Shown piece by piece: positions 26,932-36,537 of a stretch of 64,000 bases of DNA. Both the position numbers and the translations under genes were made by a program. The notes beneath the pieces were generated by a model. That model worked only from the letters and a program-made list of their open reading frames with translations, searched no databases and was not told the DNA's origin. How positions within the stretch are numbered: the stretch's first letter is position 1; every line of letters begins with the position of its first letter. Origin of the DNA: Planctomycetia bacterium (GTDB lineage Bacteria; Planctomycetota; Planctomycetia; Pirellulales; UBA1268); assembly GCA_021414115.1 (NCBI GenBank), contig JAIOPD010000097.1, positions 1 through 64,000 of the forward strand, read 5' to 3'.

Positions 26932-29505
26932 ATGACTGGCATGATGCGTGTGGCCATCGTCTTGGGCGTGGCCGCGATGGCACCGGCTGCCGCCGGGGCC
27001 GGCGGGTGGCATGAGGGCCGACATCTCGTGCGGCCCGACGCCGCAGCGACACAGCTTGTTCCGTTCGACGTGGTTCTCGCGTCGGACGAGGCGGTCGCCG
27101 ACATCTACGTGGCGCGAGAGGATGCCGCCGTCGTCCACACGGCGGCCCGCCTACTGGCCGACGATATCGAGAAAACGTCGGGCCGCCGTCCCCAGATCAC
27201 GCCCGACGCCGCCGCGCTCGGCCGGACGGCGGTGCTGATCGGCACGCTTGGCGCGTCGCCGCTGATCGACGACGTGGTCGCGAAGGCCGCCATCGACACC
27301 GGCCGAATTCGGGGACGCTGGGAGGCCTTTGGCATCCAGACCGTGCAGCAACCCATCGCCGGCGTGGAACGGGCACTGCTCATCATCGGCAGCGACCGCC
27401 GCGGCACGGCCTATGGCGTGATGGAATTATGCCGTGCCATCGGGGTATCGCCGTGGCACTACTGGGCGGACGTGCCAGCCCCGAAGCGGCAGCGTGTGGT
27501 GGCGGGCAGTGAGTCGCTGGTCACGTCAGCGCCGAGCGTGCAGTACCGCGGCATCTTCATCAACGACGAATGGCTCACGATGCTGCCGTGGGTGGCCACC
27601 ACGCTCGACCCGCAGGCGAAACTTCGGCCGGGGCCGGCCCTCTATACAAAGGTGTTCGAGTTGATGCTCCGGCTGCGGCTCAACCTGCTCTGGCCGCCGG
27701 CGTGGAAGCACGAGTTTGGTGAGATCCCGGGAAATTTCGCCCTGGCAGACGAATGGGGCATCGTCATCGGATCGTCCCACTGCGAGGCGATGCTGCGATC
27801 GAATCACGTGTGCCTGGACCGCCGGCCTGAGTTGACGCCGTGGCGGTATGACACCAACCGCAACCCGATCCTTGCCTACTGGGAGGAATCAGCCCGCGAC
27901 CGTGGCGCGTTCGAGGCTGTGTGGACGGTCGGCATGCGAGGGGGCGCCGACACGCCGTTCGAGGGGCCGGAGACCGCGGAGGGCAAGGCCCGGCTCATGG
28001 AGCAGGTCGTGGCCGATCAGCGGGGCCTGCTCGAGACGCACGTGCGGCCACACCGCGCCGCGATCCCACAGTGCTTCATGCCCTATACCGACGTGCTCGA
28101 AATCTACGACGCCGGCCTCCGGCTTCCGGACGACGTGACGATCGTCTGGCCGGAAGACAACTGGGGCAATATCCGCCGGCTGCCGACGACTGCCGAACGC
28201 GGGCGTTCCGGAGGTCACGGCATCTACTACCACGTCGATTACTTCGGTCCGCCAGAGCAATACACCTGGTTCAACACCACGCCCCCGGCCCGTATCTGGG
28301 CGGAAATGCGAAAGGCCTGGGACAACGGCGTCCGCCGGCTCTGGGTATTGAACGTCGGTGAAATCAAATCACAGGAGGTATGCACCGATTTCTGGGCCCG
28401 GCTGGCCTGGAACATCGACGGCTTCGGCCCGGACTCGCAGCCGGCGTATCTGGAGGCCCTGGCCGCGGAATGGTTTGGCCCCGAGCGTGCTCCAGACGTG
28501 GCCGCGATCTGGGGAGAGTTCTTTCGGCTCTGCTGTGTGCGGAAGCCGGAACACCTCTACGACGTCCGATGGATCGCGGAACTCGGGCCCGAGATGCGGG
28601 CCAGCCTCCTGCAGTCTTATCAGGCGCTCACCGATCGCCTCGATGCGTGCCGGAAGCAGATCGCTCCCGAGATGCAGGATGCCTTCTTCGCGACTGTGTA
28701 TTACCCGGCCAGGATGCTCTGCGCTGCAGGGCTGATGAGCCTGCACCGTGACCGTAGTTTCCGCGAAGCGGCCACTCCCGAGGTCGCTAAGGCGAGTGCT
28801 GCCGAGGCGGACTGCTGGCAGGCCTGCATCGACGAGGAAACCAACGCCTTCAACATGGCCCTCGCCGGCGGCAAGTGGCGACATATGATGGTCGTGGCCA
28901 TGAACTGCCATCCCTCCTGCCCCGAGCCGCAGGCCGTGCTCATGGGCAAGAAGCCCTGGGACAAGTATGTCTTCGATCGTTGCGCGCAAGGTCCGGCACG
29001 CCGTTCGCTGGTGGCAACCTTTGCCGGCGGCGACCACTCCGATAAGTCAGAGGCTCCCGGCGCAACCTGGCACACGATCACGGGGTTGGGCTGGACGGGC
29101 CGAGCCGTGACGCTCCTGCCCATGGTGGAGGAAAACAATTGGGAGTTGGCTAAAGACGTCGATGCCGTGCCGCACGTGGACTATCGCTTTGAGTCTGAGG
29201 CGAAGAGTGGGGATCTCGTGGCACTCGTCCATATCCTGCCGTCCTTTCGGCTCCATCCCGGCATGGACCTGCGGGTAGCCGTGAGCGTTGATGGGGCCCC
29301 GCCGCAGATTCAAGAGGTGCCCATGAGCGTGCCGGCCAAGGGATGGGAAGACCAGATGGGATCGCGGCGTGATGCGGTGCGCAACAACCGCACGACGTTG
29401 TCGTTCTCATTCACGGGTGTCACCGTGGGAGCCCATAGAGTTCGACTCTGGACGCCGTCGCCCGGCGTCGTTGTGGATCAGGTTGATATCGTGGAACGAC
29501 GATAG
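26932..29505 (+). CDS. Secreted GH115 family xylan alpha-1,2-glucuronidase
   Basis: An 857-residue exported enzyme that matches glycoside hydrolase family 115, which removes 4-O-methyl-glucuronic acid from glucuronoxylan. A signal peptide (MRVAIVLGVAAMAPAAAGA) opens the protein. Family regions visible are the N-terminal ADDIEKTSGRRPQ and SDRRGTAYGVMEL domain, YRGIFINDEWL with LNLLWPPAWKHEFG (about residues 205-265), and VWPEDNWGNIRRLP (about 405). The C-terminal beta domain (about 690-857) is also present. A GAGGGA sequence precedes the ATG at 26932 by four bases. It is the clearest polysaccharide-degrading enzyme of the island. Confidence 0.85.
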   Translation: MTGMMRVAIVLGVAAMAPAAAGAGGWHEGRHLVRPDAAATQLVPFDVVLASDEAVADIYVAREDAAVVHTAARLLADDIEKTSGRRPQITPDAAALGRTAVLIGTLGASPLIDDVVAKAAIDTGRIRGRWEAFGIQTVQQPIAGVERALLIIGSDRRGTAYGVMELCRAIGVSPWHYWADVPAPKRQRVVAGSESLVTSAPSVQYRGIFINDEWLTMLPWVATTLDPQAKLRPGPALYTKVFELMLRLRLNLLWPPAWKHEFGEIPGNFALADEWGIVIGSSHCEAMLRSNHVCLDRRPELTPWRYDTNRNPILAYWEESARDRGAFEAVWTVGMRGGADTPFEGPETAEGKARLMEQVVADQRGLLETHVRPHRAAIPQCFMPYTDVLEIYDAGLRLPDDVTIVWPEDNWGNIRRLPTTAERGRSGGHGIYYHVDYFGPPEQYTWFNTTPPARIWAEMRKAWDNGVRRLWVLNVGEIKSQEVCTDFWARLAWNIDGFGPDSQPAYLEALAAEWFGPERAPDVAAIWGEFFRLCCVRKPEHLYDVRWIAELGPEMRASLLQSYQALTDRLDACRKQIAPEMQDAFFATVYYPARMLCAAGLMSLHRDRSFREAATPEVAKASAAEADCWQACIDEETNAFNMALAGGKWRHMMVVAMNCHPSCPEPQAVLMGKKPWDKYVFDRCAQGPARRSLVATFAGGDHSDKSEAPGATWHTITGLGWTGRAVTLLPMVEENNWELAKDVDAVPHVDYRFESEAKSGDLVALVHILPSFRLHPGMDLRVAVSVDGAPPQIQEVPMSVPAKGWEDQMGSRRDAVRNNRTTLSFSFTGVTVGAHRVRLWTPSPGVVVDQVDIVERR

Positions 29506-29582
29506 CCCGGTCCTGCATCGCCACTAGCCACTATTGGCGATCGTTCTGCCGCTCCGGCAGATTAGGCTCGAGTCTTCCTACC

Positions 29583-32453
29583 ATGCGCGTAATCCACTCT
29601 TTCTCCCATACGCCGCTCCTGATTGCGTTCGTCGCGTTGACGTGCCAGAGTCGGTTGCATGCAGCTCCGGTCGTTTCGGGTTTCGAACGCTTCGGCCGAC
29701 CGGCTGTCGTTGCCGGTGAACGTCCTGCTACGGTCGAGGCTGGCCTGCTGCTCCTGGGCGAACTCGGCTGCGTGAACTGTCATGCCGCCCAGCCCGATGC
29801 TGCCCGGCACCTTTCGGTAAAGACTGGACCATCGCTGGCTGGCGCTGGCGGACGCATCAATCCGGCGTGGGTGCTCGACTACCTGAAGCAGCCCCATGCC
29901 GTTCGTCCATCCACGACGATGCCGGATGTTCTTGCCGGCGTGCCGGATCGAGATCGCGCTGCGACAGGACTGACGCACTACCTCGCATCCACGGCGGGCT
30001 TTGACGACGGCGCGTTCCCGGAGGCATCGAAGGCCAAGGCCGACATCGGAGCTGCGCTCTACGAGCGGGTCGGCTGCGCCGTCTGCCATGGCTCCCGCCT
30101 GCCGAACGCCGCGCGGCTACCGGATCAGGTGCCACTCACACAGATCGATCGGAAGTGGTCGCCATCGGCACTCGACGAGTTTCTGCGTGACCCCTTTGCG
30201 GTTCGTCCCTCCAGCCGAATGCCGGCGCTGCCGCTCAGCGATCAGGACCGCCGGCATCTCACGGCAGCCCTTCTCGGGTCGCTCCCCGAATCGAGGGGCG
30301 ACTACCGAGACGCGGTCGCGTTCATCGGCCATGCCTGGCTCGCCGCGATCCAACGGCTGCCGCCGCACGATTCGCTCGGGCCTCCCGCGAAGTCCGGGCC
30401 GGTCAAGGGCTTGGATGTCTTCGCCTTGGCCGGGCAACGCGATGGGGTCGTCGTGCAACTCGACGGGTTTCTCCATGCCCCGCGCGACGGACAGTATCGC
30501 TTCTACCTGTCGAGCGACGACGGGAGTCGCGTGACGGTCGGAGACCGTGTCGTCATGGAATATGACGGCATCCACGCCGCGTCGGAGCGGGAAGGAATCA
30601 TCGACCTGAAAGCGGGCGTTCATCCTATTCGCATCGACTATTTCGAGGGGCAGGGTCTGGAGGAACTGCGGGTGGACGTCGTCGTTCCACGAGGACCGAG
30701 GCTGCATCTCGCGGCGTGGGTGACGCCGACGCCCGACGGCACGCCGGCCGTTCGGCCGGCGGATGCCAAGCCGCTTGGGCAAGACTTTCCCATTGACCAG
30801 TCGCTCGTCGAGCACGGTCGGGCCATCTTCGCAGCCGTCGGATGCGCCAACTGCCACGCCATGCCCGACGAGAACGGTGAGCGGACGACTTCCCGGGTGG
30901 TCGCCACCCCGCTGGCAAAGTTGCGGGTGGAGGATCGTGGCTGTCTGTCGGCCGATGTCAGTGCATCCGGCCCACGGTATGGCCTCGATGGCGAACAACG
31001 GGGTGCACTCCTTACTGCACTGGCTTGGATCAGATCCGCGGAGGCACAGCGACCACCGGAGCGGCAGTTGATCATCGACCGAGCCTTCACGGCGCTGAAC
31101 TGCTATGCCTGCCATGAACGAGACGGCCGGGGCGGGGTCGTGCCGGCGGTTGCACGGCTCGACGACGACGGCGAACCTGTCAGAAAAGAAGCCTCGCGGG
31201 ACGCCCTCTTCTCCTCAGCGCACGCGGAGCTCGGAGACGAGGGACGGCTGCCTCCGTCGCTCACGAATGTTGGCGACAAGCTCCGGCGCGAATTCCTCCG
31301 CGAGGTGCTGCATCGCGGTGGCCAGGATCGAGGGGCTTACATGAATACCCTGATGCCCAAGTGGCACCCGCCGGCTATCGATCCGCTCGTCCCCCTTCTC
31401 ACCGAGGACACCTGCACGACGATGTCCACACCACCTCTCGTCGGCCATTCCGCTGAAGCGATCGCCGAACAGGGGCGGCACCTCGTCGGCTCGAAGGCTC
31501 TGGGATGCATCAAGTGCCACGCTTTCGCGGGCGAAAAGGGCCAGAGCCTGGGCGTGATCGACATGACGCGAATGCCCCACAGACTGCGTCATGACTGGTT
31601 CCTCGCGTATGTCGCCAATCCACAGCGGTTTCGACCGGGCACACGCATGCCAGCCAGCTGGCCAGAGGGGAAGACCTTTTTTCCGGACATCCTCGACGGA
31701 ACGGCTATGGGGCAGATTGAGGCCGCCTGGCGGTATCTCTCGGGCCCCACGCCAAAACCACCGATTGGCACGGGAGCGAATCCGATCGAGCTGGTTCCGG
31801 TCGGCAAGCCGATCATCTATCGCAACTTCATCGCCGGAGCGGGCCTGCGGGCCATCGGCGTCGGCTATCCGGAGAACGTCAGTGTGGCCTGGGATGCGGA
31901 ACTGATGCGGCTGGCGCTGGTTTGGCGTGGCGCGTATATCGACGCGGGCCGGCACTGGAGCAATCGCGGCGGCGGCTGGCAGCCACCACTTGGCGACGGC
32001 GTGTTCACGCCGGAGGCGGCTGCTGCCGTGGCCGCGTTGCCAGAGCCATCGGGATCGTGGCCGACGAATCCGCGGTCATCGGGCGGGCGCTTCGGCGGCT
32101 ACACGCTCGATCGCACCGGTCGACCGACGTTTCAATGGTCGGTCGATGGCATGCAGATTCGTGAAACGGTCGAACCGGCGCTCGAGGGCACTTCGGTCTG
32201 GATCCGGCGCACAATCCGGCTGCATGGACGGCCAACGGCTGGCACAGCGTTCTTCCGCCCAATCGCTGCCGCGAAGGTCGAGGACGGCCAAGACGGCTGG
32301 TTGCGAATCGATGACAGTTGGCGGCTGAGAGTGGCTGGTAGCAGCCTGGGTGCCGGCATCGACGTGACCAATGCCGGAACACGCGAGCGGCGGTATCCGA
32401 TCACCTGGACGGATGCCGACACGGCAGAGTTTACGGAGGAATTGGGATGGTGA
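29583..32453 (+). CDS. Multihaem cytochrome c protein with PA14 domain
   Basis: A 956-residue exported protein with five CxxCH haem-binding motifs: CVNCH, CAVCH, CANCH, CYACH and CIKCH. A PA14-like carbohydrate-binding beta-barrel lies between the second and third (VQLDGFLHAPRDGQYRFYLS, then SDDGSRVTVG). The C-terminal 250 residues (about 700-956) are a separate domain with RNFIAGAGLRAIGVGYPE. A signal peptide covers about residues 10-28. Such proteins are thought to pass electrons from periplasmic sugar oxidation. It overlaps the next gene by seven bases. Confidence 0.8.
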   Translation: MRVIHSFSHTPLLIAFVALTCQSRLHAAPVVSGFERFGRPAVVAGERPATVEAGLLLLGELGCVNCHAAQPDAARHLSVKTGPSLAGAGGRINPAWVLDYLKQPHAVRPSTTMPDVLAGVPDRDRAATGLTHYLASTAGFDDGAFPEASKAKADIGAALYERVGCAVCHGSRLPNAARLPDQVPLTQIDRKWSPSALDEFLRDPFAVRPSSRMPALPLSDQDRRHLTAALLGSLPESRGDYRDAVAFIGHAWLAAIQRLPPHDSLGPPAKSGPVKGLDVFALAGQRDGVVVQLDGFLHAPRDGQYRFYLSSDDGSRVTVGDRVVMEYDGIHAASEREGIIDLKAGVHPIRIDYFEGQGLEELRVDVVVPRGPRLHLAAWVTPTPDGTPAVRPADAKPLGQDFPIDQSLVEHGRAIFAAVGCANCHAMPDENGERTTSRVVATPLAKLRVEDRGCLSADVSASGPRYGLDGEQRGALLTALAWIRSAEAQRPPERQLIIDRAFTALNCYACHERDGRGGVVPAVARLDDDGEPVRKEASRDALFSSAHAELGDEGRLPPSLTNVGDKLRREFLREVLHRGGQDRGAYMNTLMPKWHPPAIDPLVPLLTEDTCTTMSTPPLVGHSAEAIAEQGRHLVGSKALGCIKCHAFAGEKGQSLGVIDMTRMPHRLRHDWFLAYVANPQRFRPGTRMPASWPEGKTFFPDILDGTAMGQIEAAWRYLSGPTPKPPIGTGANPIELVPVGKPIIYRNFIAGAGLRAIGVGYPENVSVAWDAELMRLALVWRGAYIDAGRHWSNRGGGWQPPLGDGVFTPEAAAAVAALPEPSGSWPTNPRSSGGRFGGYTLDRTGRPTFQWSVDGMQIRETVEPALEGTSVWIRRTIRLHGRPTAGTAFFRPIAAAKVEDGQDGWLRIDDSWRLRVAGSSLGAGIDVTNAGTRERRYPITWTDADTAEFTEELGW

Positions 32454-33931
32454 GGCTGTACCCGTTCTTCGCAACGGTGCTCGGAATGGTGTGTGCCGCG
32501 CAGGCGGCAGAGAAGCCGGCTGTTCTTACTGAGGCAGATGCTTACGCCATCACGTCGGTCCCCATGCCGCCGGACGTTTCGCTCGAAGTCGGTGGCCTCG
32601 AGTGGCTGCCGGATGGACGGCTCGCCGTTGCCACACGTCGCGGGGAGATCTGGATCGCGACGCAACCCGGGGCCGATGCTCCGACCTGGCGACGTTTCGC
32701 CCACGGACTCCATGAAGTACTGGGGTTGGCGTGGCGGGATGGCTGGCTCTACGTGACGCAGTTTCCCGAGGTCAGCCGCCTACGGGATACCGACGGCGAC
32801 GGCGAGGCCGATGTGTTCGAGACGGTGAGTGATGGCTGGGGGCTTTCCGGCGACCACCACGAATACACCTTCGGCTCAAAGTTCGATCGGGACGGCGGCC
32901 TCTGGGTGGTGCTCTGTCTGACGGCGAGCGACCGCAGCGATGCGGCGTTCCGCGGCTGGGCCATGCGGATCACGCCGGACGGCCGCATGCTGCCGACGGT
33001 GTGTGGGATTCGTTCGCCGGGTGGTATCGGCTTCGACGCAGCCGGAAACGTCCTCTATACCGACAATCAGGGGTTCTGGAACGGCTGCTGCTCGCTCAGG
33101 CATTTGGTGCCAGGGGATTTTGCAGGCCACCCCGCGGGCCTCAAGTGGTATCACCTCGCGCCCAACATGGGGCCGAAGCCGCGGGAGCCGCAGAATGGCA
33201 GCCGTTGGGCGACGGAGGTCGAGAAGATACCCGCATTGCGACCGCCGGCGGTGATGTTTCCATACGGTGTCATGGGGGGCAGTGCGGCCGGAGTTGCCTG
33301 CGACACGACAGACGGGGCATTTGGACCGTTCACCGGGCAGGTGTTCGTGTGCGATCATGCGCAGTCGATGCTGATGAGATGCTCCCTCGAGAGCGTTGAT
33401 GGGGTCTTGCAGGGAGCCTGCTTCAAGGTCCGAGAGGGGTTTCGGAGCGGATCCCTCGCCTTGCAGTTCGCGCCCGATGGTTCGCTCTACGTCGGCGGAA
33501 CGAATCGCGGCTGGGGCTCCCGCGGAGCCGGTGATTTCGCCCTCGAAAGAGTGACATGGACGGGCCACACGCCGTTCGAGATCACGACCATCCGGGCGGT
33601 GCCTGGCGGATTCGATCTAGAGTTCACGCAACCCGTGGATCCAACAACGGCTGCGGATCCGGCGAGCTACGTCGCGAAGGGCTTCACCTACATCCTCCAG
33701 TCGAGTTACGGTAGCCCCGTCGTCGATGAAATGCCCTGCCCGGTGTCGCGCGCCGAGCCGAGCAGCGACGGCCGTCATGTACGGCTCACGCTCGGGAATC
33801 TCCGTCATGGCCTCATTCACGAGATCAAGGGCGTCGGCGTGCGCAATCAGGCTGGGCAGCCCCTCGTGCATGACACTGGCTGGTACACGCTCAACCGGCT
33901 CGCGCGCTCGTCACCACCATCAAAGCCATAG
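32447..33931 (+). CDS. Secreted beta-propeller protein, sorbosone-dehydrogenase-like
   Basis: A 494-residue exported protein with a signal peptide (residues 3-20). NHL/PQQ-propeller-like blades include LEWLPDGRLAVATRRGEIW, DTDGDGEADVFE, GGIGFDAAGNVLYTDNQG and LQFAPDGSLYVGG. The pattern matches the DUF7133/L-sorbosone dehydrogenase-like proteins common in planctomycetes, which often travel with cytochromes. The ATG overlaps the cytochrome gene stop, so the pair is translationally coupled and probably forms one oxidising unit. No haem motif is present in this protein. Confidence 0.75.
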   Translation: MVRLYPFFATVLGMVCAAQAAEKPAVLTEADAYAITSVPMPPDVSLEVGGLEWLPDGRLAVATRRGEIWIATQPGADAPTWRRFAHGLHEVLGLAWRDGWLYVTQFPEVSRLRDTDGDGEADVFETVSDGWGLSGDHHEYTFGSKFDRDGGLWVVLCLTASDRSDAAFRGWAMRITPDGRMLPTVCGIRSPGGIGFDAAGNVLYTDNQGFWNGCCSLRHLVPGDFAGHPAGLKWYHLAPNMGPKPREPQNGSRWATEVEKIPALRPPAVMFPYGVMGGSAAGVACDTTDGAFGPFTGQVFVCDHAQSMLMRCSLESVDGVLQGACFKVREGFRSGSLALQFAPDGSLYVGGTNRGWGSRGAGDFALERVTWTGHTPFEITTIRAVPGGFDLEFTQPVDPTTAADPASYVAKGFTYILQSSYGSPVVDEMPCPVSRAEPSSDGRHVRLTLGNLRHGLIHEIKGVGVRNQAGQPLVHDTGWYTLNRLARSSPPSKP

Positions 33932-33963
33932 TCGGCTGCAGCGACTCTCACTGGACCCACACG

Positions 33964-36534
33964 ATGTGCGGCATTGACATGACACAACGGAGAAGCAATG
34001 TGAACCTGCCGATGAAAGCGATTGGGGCAGCGGTGCTGATGTTCGTTGGTGGCTCGACCTCCGCCGAGGATAGGCGCGAGCCACTCTCGTTCACTCGTGA
34101 CATCCGTCCGCTCCTGTCGGACAACTGCTTTCATTGTCACGGTCCAGATGCCGGCCATCGGCAGGCCGACCTTCGGCTCGATGTGCGCGACGAGGCCGTG
34201 GCCGCCAAGGCCATCGTGCCGGGCAAGGCGGCGGAGAGTTCACTGGTCGAGCGGATCCGCGCTACCGACCCCGATGTCGTGATGCCGCCGCCGGAGTCGC
34301 ACAAAAAACTCGATGCTCGGCAGCAGGATCTGATAGCCCGCTGGATCGACGAGGGTGCCACCTACCAGAAGCATTGGGCCTACGAGCCGCCCGTGAAGCC
34401 CCAGGTGCCGGCGGGCACAAACGCGATCGACCAATTGGTCGGAGCCCGGCTGAAGACGCTGGGGCTCAAGTCGGCAGCGGAGGCGGACCGCCGTGCGCTC
34501 AGCCGGCGGCTGTCGTTCGACCTGACGGGCCTGCCGCCGACGCCACAAGAGGTGGACGCGTTCGTCAACGACCCGTCACCCGACGCCTACGCAAGGCTCG
34601 TCGAGCGGCTGCTCGCCAGTCCGCATTACGGCGAACGGATGGCGATCGGCTGGCTCGACGTGGTGCGATTTGCGGATACGGTCGGCTACCACAGCGACAA
34701 CCCGCGGAACGTTTGGCCCTACCGCGACTATGTGATCAAGAGCTTCAACGATAACAAGCCATTCGATCGGTTCACGATCGAGCAGATCGCCGGCGATCTG
34801 CTGCCCGAAGCGAACCAGGACACACGGATCGCCTCGTGCTTCAACCGGCTTTTGCTCACAACCGAAGAGGGGGGCGCGCAACCGAAGGACTACGAAGCAC
34901 GAATGCTCACCGACCGCGTGCGGGCCGTGGGCGCCGTCTGGCTCGGCCAGACCACCGGCTGCGCCGGGTGCCATGACCACAAGTTCGACCCGATCACGAT
35001 GCGCGACTTCTATTCGCTCGCCGCATTTTTCGCCGACGTCGAAGAGCGGACCATTGGCAAGCGGGAAGACGGCATGGTCATAGCGCCACCGGAGGATGTG
35101 AAGAAACTCGCGGATCTTGATGCCTCTCTGGTTGCCGCAAAACAGAAGCGCGACAGTATTCTGCCCCAACTCGATGCGGCGCAGAAGCAGTGGGAACACG
35201 ACGTCACCGCCTACGGAATCACGCTACCCGAGTTGAAGCCCGACTCGAAGGCCACCGACGCCGACAAGAAGACGGCTGAACTTGTTGCAGACGCCCTTGG
35301 GAAGGAACTGGCCAAGCAGAGCGGGGGCGAGCGGGGGGAAATCCAAAAGTACTTCCGCACCAAGGCGTCGCCGCATTTGTTCCGCGCTGAACAAGATGCG
35401 GTCACGAACGCCGAAAGAGACCGCACCGCTTTTTACAACACGCTGACGAAGTGCCTCGTCACGGTGAGAAGGCCCGCACCAGCCATCGTCCGCATCCTGC
35501 CCCGCGGCAACTGGATGGACGAGAGCGGCGAGGTGATGAAGCCGGCGTTTCCGGGCTACCTGCCGGCCCCCGCGATCGACGGCCGCGAGCCCAACCGCCT
35601 CGACCTCGCCCAATGGCTCGTTTCCCGCGACCATCCGCTCACGGCGCGGGTGGTGATGAACCGGCTCTGGAAGCAGTTCTTCGGCACGGGCCTGTCGCGG
35701 GTGCTCGACGATCTCGGCGCCCAGGGCGAGCCGCCGGTGAACCCCGAGCTGCTCGACTGGCTGGCCTGCGAGTTCATGGACTCGAAGTGGGACCTCAAGC
35801 ATATGGTCCGCACGATCGTGTCGAGCGCTGCCTACCGGCAGAGTTCCGTGGCCGCGGCCGAGACGATTGCCGCCGACCCAATGAACCGCGAACTGGCGAG
35901 GCAGACAGCCTGGCGGGTCGATGCCGAACTCGTCCGCGATGCGGCACTGGCCACGTCGGGCCTGCTCGTCCGCACGATCGGCGGCCCGAGCGTGAAGCCC
36001 TACCAGCCCGACGGCTACTGGGAGAACCTCAACTTCCCGCCCCGCGTCTATCCGACCGACACCGGCGAGAAACAATATCGCCGCGGCCTCTACACCTGGT
36101 GGCAGCGGTCGTTCCTTCACCCGAGCATGCTCGCCTTCGATGCGCCCAGCCGCGAGGAGTGTTGCGCGGAACGGACGCGGTCGAATATCCCGCAGCAGGC
36201 CCTCGCCCTGCTCAACGACCCGAGTTACGTCGAGGCCTCGCGGGCCTTTGCCGCATGGATCATGAAGGACGGCGGCAAGTCACCGGAGGAGCGGAGCGCC
36301 TGGGCGTGGCGACAGGTGCTCCAGCGAGTGCCACGGATCGAGGAGATGGAGACGGTTGTGCCGCTCTACCGGCAGCAGCTCGCCGCCTACCAGGCCGATC
36401 CGGCGGCCGCCGCGGCGCTGGTGAAGGTCGGCTTTGCTCCTGCCCCGACCGGCGTCGATTCCGCGGAACTTGCCGCCTGGACCCACGTGGCCCGTGTGCT
36501 CTTCAACCTCCACGAAACCATCACGAGGCCCTAG
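33964..36534 (+). CDS. PSCyt1-DUF1549-DUF1553 protein
   Basis: An 856-residue exported protein with the planctomycete-specific triad. PSCyt1 carries one haem motif (CFHCHG near residue 56) and the MPPPESHKKL end. DUF1549 (about 155-365) has RRLSFDLTGLPPTP and RFADTVGYHSDN, plus a second haem motif, CAGCHDHKFDP. DUF1553 (about 525-800) has RLDLAQWLVSRDHPLTARV and SRREE-like segments. These proteins pair with DUF1501 proteins in large numbers in this phylum; the substrate is unknown. Alternative ATGs at 33979 and 34012 give a more typical signal peptide and may be the true start. Confidence 0.88.
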   Translation: MCGIDMTQRRSNVNLPMKAIGAAVLMFVGGSTSAEDRREPLSFTRDIRPLLSDNCFHCHGPDAGHRQADLRLDVRDEAVAAKAIVPGKAAESSLVERIRATDPDVVMPPPESHKKLDARQQDLIARWIDEGATYQKHWAYEPPVKPQVPAGTNAIDQLVGARLKTLGLKSAAEADRRALSRRLSFDLTGLPPTPQEVDAFVNDPSPDAYARLVERLLASPHYGERMAIGWLDVVRFADTVGYHSDNPRNVWPYRDYVIKSFNDNKPFDRFTIEQIAGDLLPEANQDTRIASCFNRLLLTTEEGGAQPKDYEARMLTDRVRAVGAVWLGQTTGCAGCHDHKFDPITMRDFYSLAAFFADVEERTIGKREDGMVIAPPEDVKKLADLDASLVAAKQKRDSILPQLDAAQKQWEHDVTAYGITLPELKPDSKATDADKKTAELVADALGKELAKQSGGERGEIQKYFRTKASPHLFRAEQDAVTNAERDRTAFYNTLTKCLVTVRRPAPAIVRILPRGNWMDESGEVMKPAFPGYLPAPAIDGREPNRLDLAQWLVSRDHPLTARVVMNRLWKQFFGTGLSRVLDDLGAQGEPPVNPELLDWLACEFMDSKWDLKHMVRTIVSSAAYRQSSVAAAETIAADPMNRELARQTAWRVDAELVRDAALATSGLLVRTIGGPSVKPYQPDGYWENLNFPPRVYPTDTGEKQYRRGLYTWWQRSFLHPSMLAFDAPSREECCAERTRSNIPQQALALLNDPSYVEASRAFAAWIMKDGGKSPEERSAWAWRQVLQRVPRIEEMETVVPLYRQQLAAYQADPAAAAALVKVGFAPAPTGVDSAELAAWTHVARVLFNLHETITRP

Positions 36535-36537
36535 ACC

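Noticed and set aside
29517..29541. Inverted repeat atcgcca/tggcgat after the GH115 gene
   Set aside because: Only 7 bp with an 11-base loop and no T tract. A similar 6-bp one lies near 9405, but both are short enough to be chance.
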